The notes beneath the pieces are model-generated. The model saw only the letters and a program-made list of their open reading frames with translations, did not search any database and was not told the DNA's origin. Shown here in pieces: positions 27,107 through 34,034 of a DNA stretch of 64,000 bases. The DNA comes from Pseudomonas salomonii (GTDB taxonomy: Bacteria > Pseudomonadota > Gammaproteobacteria > Pseudomonadales > Pseudomonadaceae), in assembly GCF_900107155.1 (NCBI RefSeq), contig NZ_FNOX01000005.1, positions 124,001 through 188,000 on the forward strand, in the 5' to 3' direction. Position numbers and translations under genes: made by a program. Numbering within the stretch: the stretch's first letter is position 1; every line of letters starts with the position of its first letter.

Positions 27107-27490
27107 TCAGTCCTGCAGCGTTCAGGTTCAGGGGCGTAATGGGGGTGAGCTTAGCTGCTGCACGAATGCCCCACCGAGAAGGGCGGGCGCTGTGTTCGTG
27201 AGTCAGGGGCAACGAGAGGTTGCAGGCGGGATTGTACGTTTCTGAATGTTACAAGCGCATAAATTTGCTGTCAGTTTCCTGTACGAACTGCGGCTTGGGC
27301 ATCCGTTTTGCCTGAGTTGATCAACCTTCAGGAAAGGGCTGATTGCGCTGCCGACATAATTAGCTACCCACACATCCTGTATTTCAGGAACCGCTTTCAG
27401 ACAAATGCCAATCAATGGGTCAGATCGCTTGCCGCAGCAAGTCTCTGCCAACCCACCACTCAGCATCATCTGGATTTGAGAAAGCATCTT
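27107..27490. other. Intergenic region with HrpL-box-like promoter
   Basis: A 384-bp region between the ABC permease gene (transcribed left) and the coiled-coil gene (transcribed right). It holds the permease promoter in its left part and, at 27387-27414, a sequence resembling an HrpL promoter (separate entry). It is clearly more AT-rich than the flanking genes. I see no RNA gene or repeat. Confidence 0.6.
27387..27414 (+). promoter_or_regulatory. HrpL-box-like promoter upstream of the coiled-coil gene
   Basis: GGAACC is followed after 15 bp by CCAATCA. The HrpL sigma-factor consensus is GGAACC, 15-16 bp, CCACNNA, so only one defined base differs (A for C). It lies 77 bp upstream of the start codon at 27491, a normal distance. 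Chance occurrence cannot be excluded from one site. Confidence 0.4.
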
Positions 27491-28330
27491 ATGATTAGCG
27501 TAAATACCCCGCCACAAACGAATTACCCTGTGGGCCACGAAGCGTCTCAACATTCGAAGCCGCCCCGTCAGGACAGCAAGGCCGATACCTCAAGTGATGT
27601 CGGCACACAGGGCGATGCTGCAGCGCCTCGGCCCCCCATGACGCCAGAGCAGCGCGGTCAGTTATCGAGCCACAGCACCCTCGTTAACCCGCCGCAATTG
27701 CAAAAGGCGGGCTCACAGGATGAGACGCTGGAGTTGGTGGGTAAAAATAACCAGCTCCTGATCGACTTCAAGGCGTTTATCACAGAGTGCGAGGGCAAAA
27801 TCGTCAAACTCAAAAACGAAATTGTCGAACTGCGTGAGCAACTGAGTGCTCCACGCAAAGGCGCCGATGAGGCTCCCATCGAACTGCCTCAAACGTCTCA
27901 GGAACCGGTTAACCCGGTTGTTCCGGACGGCCAGACAACTGAAGTTGCCCAGGGTCAGGATCTTGAGGAGGCACTCAAGCTGAATACGCAGTTACGCGCA
28001 GATATCAGCAGGCTGATGCAGCAGATGACGCAGGCCTTTGAAGCGTTGGGCAAGGAGCTTAAAAGTATGACTGAGCACGTCAAGACGATGAGCACAGCTG
28101 AAACCCGGACGCCGACGGATAAGTCCATGATGACCACCCGCGATGAGCCGGCGGATTCGCCCAGCGAGTCACCCACGCAGGCAGCGCCCACCTCTGATCA
28201 ATTCAGGGTGGACAACGCTAATATCGAAGCGGGTATTGCTGAGATGAAGTCCTATTACAGCACGCAAATTTCAATGCTTGAGGAACAGGTAAAGGTGTTG
28301 AGAAAACACCTTGATGAGGCGAAACAGTAG
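27491..28330 (+). CDS. Orphan hydrophilic coiled-coil protein, candidate type III-secreted protein
   Basis: A 279-residue protein I do not recognise. It has no signal peptide or membrane segment. Three heptad-rich stretches (about 77-119, 157-199 and 243-279) are separated by Pro/Ser/Thr/Gln-rich linkers. The N terminus fits the published rules for P. syringae type III effectors: Ser is 6 of the first 50 residues, V4 is aliphatic, and there is no Asp or Glu in the first 12. Codon and base composition look less GC-rich than the neighbours. An HrpL-box-like sequence precedes it. I chose the ATG at 27491 (GAGAAAG upstream); the open frame extends further 5', but without a start signal. Secretion is inferred. 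Confidence 0.7.
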   Translation: MISVNTPPQTNYPVGHEASQHSKPPRQDSKADTSSDVGTQGDAAAPRPPMTPEQRGQLSSHSTLVNPPQLQKAGSQDETLELVGKNNQLLIDFKAFITECEGKIVKLKNEIVELREQLSAPRKGADEAPIELPQTSQEPVNPVVPDGQTTEVAQGQDLEEALKLNTQLRADISRLMQQMTQAFEALGKELKSMTEHVKTMSTAETRTPTDKSMMTTRDEPADSPSESPTQAAPTSDQFRVDNANIEAGIAEMKSYYSTQISMLEEQVKVLRKHLDEAKQ

Positions 28331-28391
28331 GGCTTAGCTTCACTGCGGCAAGCGTGGTCTCCGGCGCCCACGCTTGGCCGAATTGCGTACT

Positions 28392-29123
28392 TTATCCCTC
28401 AAACCGCAGGATCACCCGGCGGTTGTGCTTGCTCTTCTTCTCAATTTTTTCGCAGAACACCCGGCCGATTTCTTCGGTGTTGATCACATGGGTGCCACCG
28501 CAGGGCTGGATATCGATCCCGGCGATTTCTATTACCCTCACTGAGCCCTGGATGACCGGTGGCGCCACCGCCTGGGTGCGGGTGATCTGCAGCAGGGTCG
28601 AGTATTCCGAAGCGGGCATCGACAAGGTTTTCACCCCATGGGCTTGTTCGATCAAGGCATTGAGGTCGCGGGTGATGCTGTCCTTGTCGAGGGTCATTTC
28701 CGGTAAGTCGAAGTCCAGGCGGCCTTTGTCTGCGCTGATGCTGCAGCCGGTGACGGGCGCATCAATGATCGAGCACAGCAGGTGCAGGCAGGTGTGCATT
28801 TTCATGTGCTGGTAGCGCCGTTCCCAATCCAGGCCGGCATCCACCTGTACGCCGGCCGTCAATTGCTCGGGGCAATGTTCAACCTGGTGCCAGATGATCG
28901 AGCGCAACACCGGGTCGCGCACGGTGCCGGTCACGTTGACCCGCGTGCCATCGGCCAGGGTCAGGTGCCCGGTGTCGCCCGGCTGCCCGCCGCCGGTGGG
29001 GTAGAACAGCGTGTGTTCCAGGGCAATGCCCTGTTCGCTGACGGCAATCACCCGGGCGTTGAAAGCGTTCTGGTAGGGCGCGCTGTCAAACAGCGCCAGG
29101 GTTTCCATGGTATGCACGGACAT
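28392..29123 (-). CDS. AlaX-type alanyl-tRNA editing protein
   Basis: A 243-residue homologue of the alanyl-tRNA synthetase editing domain. FYPTGGGQPGDTG, the zinc-binding HMKMHTCLH region and the C-terminal CGGTH are all present. AlaX proteins hydrolyse Ser- or Gly-mischarged tRNA(Ala). The ATG at 29123 is two bases after the acetyltransferase stop codon and has GGAGG upstream, so this is the last gene of the sulfur/cysteine operon. An editing enzyme for Ser-tRNA(Ala) beside serine-consuming enzymes is unusual and may signal a role with a serine-like or cysteine-like product. Confidence 0.88.
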   Translation of the reverse strand: MSVHTMETLALFDSAPYQNAFNARVIAVSEQGIALEHTLFYPTGGGQPGDTGHLTLADGTRVNVTGTVRDPVLRSIIWHQVEHCPEQLTAGVQVDAGLDWERRYQHMKMHTCLHLLCSIIDAPVTGCSISADKGRLDFDLPEMTLDKDSITRDLNALIEQAHGVKTLSMPASEYSTLLQITRTQAVAPPVIQGSVRVIEIAGIDIQPCGGTHVINTEEIGRVFCEKIEKKSKHNRRVILRFEG

Positions 29124-29125
29124 GT

Positions 29126-30118
29126 TCAACCTCCGACGATCAGTGGGCTGGCTTGCAGCAGGTGACGCACCATTGCGCTCAAGCCAGGCGGGGAGAGCAG
29201 GGTGATCTCAAATTCGGGGCCACAGACTTTCAGGTTCAGCGGCAAGCGGGGCAGATGGTCGCCGGTGTCCAGGCGACGCAGGCGAAACTGCAAGTGATGA
29301 CGCTCCTCCACCGTGGGCTCCAGCATCAGCCCGTGCAAAGGGTGAAAGTCGGCATCCAGCACCGTGACCTTGTGGCTGGCGCTGACTTCGCCGACCACGT
29401 GCAAACGCTCATCCAGCGCGAAAGCCCCCAGGTAATTGCTGTGATCCGATTCGGCGTTCTTTTGTAACTGGATCTGGTTGACCACCTTGACCTTGGTGCC
29501 CGCCGGTACATCCTGGGTGATCACACACGAAGGGCTGATAAACACGTTGTCGCCAATCTGCACATAGCCCAGCACGCGCGCCCCGGAGCCGACCTCGACG
29601 TTATTGCCCAGGCGCGGGTGGCGTTTGCCGTCCGGGTTGTTGGCAATGCCTCGGGCACCGAGGGTCACGCCGCAGAGGATGTAGCAATCGTTGCCGATCT
29701 CGCAGGTTTCGCCGATCACGGTGCCGAAACCGTGGTCCAGCACAAAGCGCCGGCCGATCCGGGCTGCAGGGTGGATTTCGGCGCCGGAGAGGATTTTGCC
29801 CTGGTTGCTGAGCTTGAGGGCCATGCGTGAGAACAGACCGTTGGCCTGGTCGGGAAAATTCCACACCAAGTGTGCCAGCCGGTAGAACAACACCGCCTTG
29901 AACGAGGCGTAGGACTCCAGGATCAGTTCGCCCCGCCCACGGGATGCCGGGTCGCGGTAGGCATAGGCAATCAAGTCCTCTGCCACGGCCTGGGCGGCAT
30001 TCTGGATCAATGGCGCCAAATGCGGTTCCAACTGCTTCATCTGCGCAGGCGTCAGGGTCTGGATGAGGTGGGTCAGCAACTCATCGTGCAACTGTTGCAT
30101 GTCGATAAAGCCCCCCAT
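29126..30118 (-). CDS. Serine O-acetyltransferase-like protein (long form)
   Basis: A 330-residue hexapeptide-repeat acetyltransferase. The helical N domain is followed by the left-handed beta helix with HPAARIGRRFVLDHGFGTVI, CYILCGVTLGARG and RHPRLGNNVEVGSGARVLG, the classic CysE/EpsC signatures with the catalytic His of LDHG. After about residue 215 it has an extra C-terminal domain of roughly 110 residues not found in ordinary CysE. It should make O-acetylserine for the CysK-like enzyme encoded 37 bp upstream. The start could also be the ATG at 30100. Confidence 0.88.
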   Translation of the reverse strand: MGGFIDMQQLHDELLTHLIQTLTPAQMKQLEPHLAPLIQNAAQAVAEDLIAYAYRDPASRGRGELILESYASFKAVLFYRLAHLVWNFPDQANGLFSRMALKLSNQGKILSGAEIHPAARIGRRFVLDHGFGTVIGETCEIGNDCYILCGVTLGARGIANNPDGKRHPRLGNNVEVGSGARVLGYVQIGDNVFISPSCVITQDVPAGTKVKVVNQIQLQKNAESDHSNYLGAFALDERLHVVGEVSASHKVTVLDADFHPLHGLMLEPTVEERHHLQFRLRRLDTGDHLPRLPLNLKVCGPEFEITLLSPPGLSAMVRHLLQASPLIVGG

Positions 30119-30155
30119 GGAGGCACCCCCACAGTCTGGTTGGTTGAAAAACCGG

Positions 30156-31070
30156 TTATTCGAAATTGGGCAGGTAGCTGTCGGCATTGTCGTAGACCAT
30201 GGTCAACACCACCGTTTCGGGCGGGAGTTCGGGGGCGAGTTGGGCGATGGCCACCATGTTGGCGGCCGAAGACAAACCCAGGCTGATGGCGTCGGTGCGC
30301 ATGATGCGTTTCATCATGTCGATGCAGGCCAGGCGCGAGACCTTGAGCATGCCGTCAATGACACCCACGTTAAGAATGCTCGGGATCAAGCCGATCGACA
30401 GGCCCTGGATATGGTGCGGCGCGTGCTGGTCCTTGAGCAGGTCGCATTCTTCCGGCTCCACGCCCATGACGCGCATCGCAGGCCAGGTCGCCTTGAGGGT
30501 TTCGCCGATGCCCGTGATATGGCCACCGGTGCCGATGCCGCTGACGAAATAGTCCACGCGCTGTTCACCGAAGGCGCGGAGGATTTCCGGTGCGGTGGTG
30601 TCGCGGTGGGTCTGCGGGTTGGCGCCGTTGCGCTGCTGGTTGAGCATCACGAAATTGGGGTTTTCCAACTGCAGTTCCATGCACTTTTCGCCGTGGGAAT
30701 TGTTCCCGAGGCGGCTGTCCGACAGCACCACCTTGGCGCCGTACAGGCGCAGCAGTTTCTGCTTCTCGGGGCTGTAGTTGTCAGGGATCACCAGCACCAC
30801 TTTGTAGCCCAGCACATTGCCGGCCATCACCAGGCCAATGCCGGTATTGCCGCCGCTGGGCTCGATGATGGTTTGCCCGGAATCGCGAATCAGCACACCT
30901 CGACGTTCTGCGTCGAGGATCATGCCCAGGGCGATACGCGCCTTGTGGCTGCCGCCAGGGTTGAGGGATTCGAGCTTGGCGTAGACCTCGATGCCGAGGT
31001 CTTCGGAAAACTGCGCCAGGCGCACGATCGGCGTATGGCCGATCACGTCGAGAATGGAGTTATGCAACAT
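30156..31070 (-). CDS. Cysteine synthase-like PLP enzyme
   Basis: A 304-residue fold-type II PLP enzyme. The PLP lysine is in NPGGSHKAR (K about 43); the substrate loop reads EPSGGNTG instead of the usual EPTSGNTG, and the phosphate-binding loop is GIGTGGHITG. These differences place it outside standard CysK/CysM, in a group that may use a protein thiocarboxylate or another nucleophile with O-acetylserine or O-phosphoserine. It starts 15 bp after the JAB-Ubl-E1-rhodanese gene. The product is probably cysteine, but a related beta-substituted alanine is possible. Confidence 0.85.
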   Translation of the reverse strand: MLHNSILDVIGHTPIVRLAQFSEDLGIEVYAKLESLNPGGSHKARIALGMILDAERRGVLIRDSGQTIIEPSGGNTGIGLVMAGNVLGYKVVLVIPDNYSPEKQKLLRLYGAKVVLSDSRLGNNSHGEKCMELQLENPNFVMLNQQRNGANPQTHRDTTAPEILRAFGEQRVDYFVSGIGTGGHITGIGETLKATWPAMRVMGVEPEECDLLKDQHAPHHIQGLSIGLIPSILNVGVIDGMLKVSRLACIDMMKRIMRTDAISLGLSSAANMVAIAQLAPELPPETVVLTMVYDNADSYLPNFE

Positions 31071-31085
31071 CGCTCAGCCCCCGGA

Positions 31086-32948
31086 TCAGTACAAAGGCAT
31101 GTCGGGTTCGACGTCGCGAACCCAATGTTTCATGCCGCCCTGCAGGACTTTGGTATTGGCGAAGCCGGCGGCCAGCAGAGTGCTGGCCGCTTGCTCGGCG
31201 CGGGTTCCGGCGTAGCAGATCAGGTAATGGGTATTGTCGCGGCTCAGGCTGCCCAATTGCCCGTCCAGTTCGGCCAGCGGGATATGCACCACGCCCGGCA
31301 ATTTGCACACTTCCAGCTCGCTGGCGTCGCGCACATCCAGCAACACGTCGGCGCTGCGTGGGTGTTCGAGCAGTTGCTTGAGCACGCGTGGTTTGATGTA
31401 GCGCTCTTCGGCCAATGCGGGCTGGCTCGGAACGGCATCCGCGCAAACGGCAGGCGCGACGTTTTCGCTGTGGCGCAGGTCTGAGCAGCATGGGCAGTCG
31501 GCACGGCGTTTGAAGCGGATCTCGCTGAACTTCATGGCCAGCGCGTCGAAGCGCATCAGGCGGCCCGACAGCGGTTCGCCGATGCCGATGAGCAATTTGA
31601 TCGCTTCGGTGGCCTGGATCATGCCGACCACACCCGGCAGCACACCGATCACGCCACCGGCGCTGCAATTGGGTGCCAACTCGGCCGGCGGTGCTGAAGG
31701 AAACAGGCAGCGGTAGCACGGCCCGCCTTTGTAGTTGAGCACGCTGATCTGCCCGTCGAAACGGTAGATGGCGCCGTACACCAACGGCTTGCCCAATTGC
31801 ACGCAGGCATCGTTGACCAGGTAGCGGGTGTCGAAATTATCAGTGCCGTCGATCACCAGGTCATAAGCGCCGACCAGCTCCAGCGCATTGTCGGCATTGA
31901 GGGCGGTGTTGTGGGCATTGATCTGGATATGGCTGTTGAGGTCTTGCAGCCGCCGCTTGGCCGACTCGACCTTGGGCATGCCCAGGGTGCTGTTGCCGTG
32001 CACGATCTGGCGTTGCAGGTTGCTGCTCTCGACCACATCGAAATCCACCAGGCCCAGGGTGCCGATGCCGGCTGCCGCGAGGTACAGGCTGATGGGCGAG
32101 CCCAGGCCGCCGGTGCCGATGATCAGCACCTTGGCTTTTTTGAGGTTCAACTGGCCTTCACGGCCGACGCCGGGCAGGGTGATATGGCGCACATAGCGCT
32201 GGACTTCTTCATTGCTCAGTGCGTCGACATCCATGCCGCCGGAGGTGGCCAGCAGCACTTCGATCCTGGCCTTTTCCGGCAAGGGTTCATCGGCGCCGAT
32301 CAATGCTTCTTCGGCGGTGAACAGGAAGTGTTCCTTGAGCTGGTTGTTGTTTTCGTGGAACAGGTGCGAGCGCAGCTGCGGGTGGCTGCTGCAGAGGTTT
32401 TCAATGACTTCGCGCAATGTCGATCCAGTGCCCTCAAGGGTCGATTCCGGCAGCTTGGCCACGCGAACCAGGATATCGGGGAAAGAGACAGCGTTCATGG
32501 ACAACTCCGTGTGCAGGTCGTTGAAGGGTTTAAGGGCGAATTGCTTGCCATCCCAGGCAAACAGCTTTGAGCCCAGGGCCTGGCCCTGGCGCACGTCCAC
32601 CACCAGGTAGCTGACGGGGTGGATCGGCTCACCCAGGAACAGTGCCTTGTCCTGGTCTTCATCACTGAAATAGGCGCCGACGTCCGGGTGGGAGTGGTAA
32701 ATCACCACCACCGGGTTGTCGCTGCGAAACGCCTTGTTCAGCAGCAGGGTGTCGGCCACCGAAAAGGTATAGCCATTGGCCGCGCTGCGCGGGTACATCT
32801 CGGGGTTCTTGTGGTGCAACTCATTCTGGATATTGTTGCCCAGGTACACACTGCCATCGGCGAAGACAAAACCGCAGCATTCGTCCGGGTAGCTGCAGCT
32901 GGCATGGGCATAGATCTGTTCCAGAGCGGTGGGGCGGAGGACTTCCAT
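31086..32948 (-). CDS. JAB protease-ubiquitin-like-E1-rhodanese fusion protein
   Basis: A 620-residue four-part protein. Residues 1-140 are a JAB/JAMM metalloprotease with E23 and the HSHPDVGAYFSDED motif (H85, H87, S95, D98). Residues about 152-238 look like a MoaD/ThiS-type ubiquitin fold ending in Gly237-Gly238. Residues about 240-490 are a MoeB/ThiF-type E1 with GTGGLG (278-283), R313, K326, D370, catalytic-region C428 and zinc cysteines C411/C414 and C485/C488. Residues about 515-620 are a rhodanese with active-site C578 (CYAGTR). All catalytic residues look intact. With the CysK-like and acetyltransferase genes downstream, it should activate a carrier, load sulfur and release the product. 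The internal Gly-Gly would need cleavage first. Confidence 0.9.
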   Translation of the reverse strand: MEVLRPTALEQIYAHASCSYPDECCGFVFADGSVYLGNNIQNELHHKNPEMYPRSAANGYTFSVADTLLLNKAFRSDNPVVVIYHSHPDVGAYFSDEDQDKALFLGEPIHPVSYLVVDVRQGQALGSKLFAWDGKQFALKPFNDLHTELSMNAVSFPDILVRVAKLPESTLEGTGSTLREVIENLCSSHPQLRSHLFHENNNQLKEHFLFTAEEALIGADEPLPEKARIEVLLATSGGMDVDALSNEEVQRYVRHITLPGVGREGQLNLKKAKVLIIGTGGLGSPISLYLAAAGIGTLGLVDFDVVESSNLQRQIVHGNSTLGMPKVESAKRRLQDLNSHIQINAHNTALNADNALELVGAYDLVIDGTDNFDTRYLVNDACVQLGKPLVYGAIYRFDGQISVLNYKGGPCYRCLFPSAPPAELAPNCSAGGVIGVLPGVVGMIQATEAIKLLIGIGEPLSGRLMRFDALAMKFSEIRFKRRADCPCCSDLRHSENVAPAVCADAVPSQPALAEERYIKPRVLKQLLEHPRSADVLLDVRDASELEVCKLPGVVHIPLAELDGQLGSLSRDNTHYLICYAGTRAEQAASTLLAAGFANTKVLQGGMKHWVRDVEPDMPLY

Positions 32949-32983
32949 GTTTCTCTCGCGTTGTTGTCGTTGTGGTTTAAGGG

Positions 32984-33934
32984 TCAATTTTTCTTGGCCA
33001 GGAGTTTTTCAACCGGCAACTTGGTGATTGCAAAACCTGCCAGCAGAATGGCCGAGTACAGCATCAGGTCACGGGAAATCTCCACGCCTTCGTACCAGGC
33101 GCCGATGATCACCGCGAACACCGGGAAAATAATGAACACGAACGACAAAATGATCGGGCTCAAACGTTTGAGCAGCATGAAATACACAATAAACCCGCCC
33201 ACCGACGCCACCAGCCCGAGGTAGAACAGCGCACTCCACGAGCGCAGGGTGATGTTTTCGAAGGTCGGTGTTTCAAACCACAGGCCGGCCACGAACAGCA
33301 TCAGCCCTGCGATACCGATGGGCAGTGTGTTGTAGGTAATCACGCTGATGGCGCTGCCTTTTTGCTTGGTGATGACGTAGCACAAGGCATGCATGATCGC
33401 GGCGGTCAGAATCGCCAGCACGCCGAAGAATTCGGCGTGGTCCAGGTGCAGGCCCTGGCTCTTGATGATCATGTAGAGGCTGCCGAAACCGATGCCGATG
33501 CCGAGCACCTGGGAAAAGTAGATGCGTTCGCGCAAAAACAGCGCGGAGAAAATCAGGATGAACACCGGCATGCAGCTGAACAGCAGCGCGGTGAGGCCGG
33601 ACGACACATGCATTTCGCCGTAGTTGAGCAAGTAATAGGGAACGCTGAAATACGACAGGGTCACGAATACGAAGAACCAGCGGCTTTCACGCGGGAACAG
33701 GATCGGCTCGCGGCGCACCAGGGCAAAACACAGGAACAACGGGAACGCGATCAGAAAGCGCAGCCCGGCAGACGTCAGCGGCGGCACGCTTTCGACGGCG
33801 ATCTTGATGCCCAGCCAGGTGGTGCCCCAACTCAGGCACACGATAAGAAACATCACGCTGGTGACCAGACCGGCCAACCACTGTTTCTGATTTTTTGTTT
33901 TTGTAGTGTTTTCAAGAACGGCGGACATTGGCAT
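32984..33934 (-). CDS. EamA/DMT-family transporter (possible cysteine or O-acetylserine exporter)
   Basis: A 316-residue membrane protein with ten predicted helices arranged as two EamA repeats. The family includes E. coli EamA/YdeD, which exports O-acetylserine and cysteine. It is the first gene of the operon with the fusion protein, CysK-like enzyme, acetyltransferase and AlaX, divergent from the MocR regulator. An export role for an intermediate or product of this operon is therefore likely but not shown. The start could be the ATG at 33934 or 33928. Confidence 0.85.
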   Translation of the reverse strand: MPMSAVLENTTKTKNQKQWLAGLVTSVMFLIVCLSWGTTWLGIKIAVESVPPLTSAGLRFLIAFPLFLCFALVRREPILFPRESRWFFVFVTLSYFSVPYYLLNYGEMHVSSGLTALLFSCMPVFILIFSALFLRERIYFSQVLGIGIGFGSLYMIIKSQGLHLDHAEFFGVLAILTAAIMHALCYVITKQKGSAISVITYNTLPIGIAGLMLFVAGLWFETPTFENITLRSWSALFYLGLVASVGGFIVYFMLLKRLSPIILSFVFIIFPVFAVIIGAWYEGVEISRDLMLYSAILLAGFAITKLPVEKLLAKKN

Positions 33935-33958
33935 CGTTTATTGCTTCCCTGAGCCGGA

Positions 33959-34009
33959 ATTGAACTCTATATTGACTGTGTATTAAGTTGTTTCATTCGG
34001 TGATTGAAC
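33959..34009. promoter_or_regulatory. Divergent promoter region with repeated ATTGAAC
   Basis: ATTGAAC occurs at 33959-33965 and again at 34003-34009, same orientation, 44 bp apart (about four helical turns), in the 100-bp gap between the transporter operon and the mocR gene. MocR-type regulators bind direct repeats in such divergent promoters. The match is short, so the site is tentative. Confidence 0.35.
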
Positions 34010-34034
34010 CCGTAAAAGCACACTATTAGGGCGA

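Noticed and set aside
27308-27490. Extension of the coiled-coil gene to an upstream start
   Set aside because: The extension would overlap the HrpL-box-like promoter and has a different composition. The ATG at 27491 with GAGAAAG upstream is the better start.
28331-28391. CGCCCACGCTTGGCC-type hairpin between the coiled-coil gene and alaX as an attachment site
   Set aside because: The short inverted CAAGCGTGG/CCACGCTTG match fits a plain terminator between convergent genes. No integrase or duplicated tRNA end was seen.
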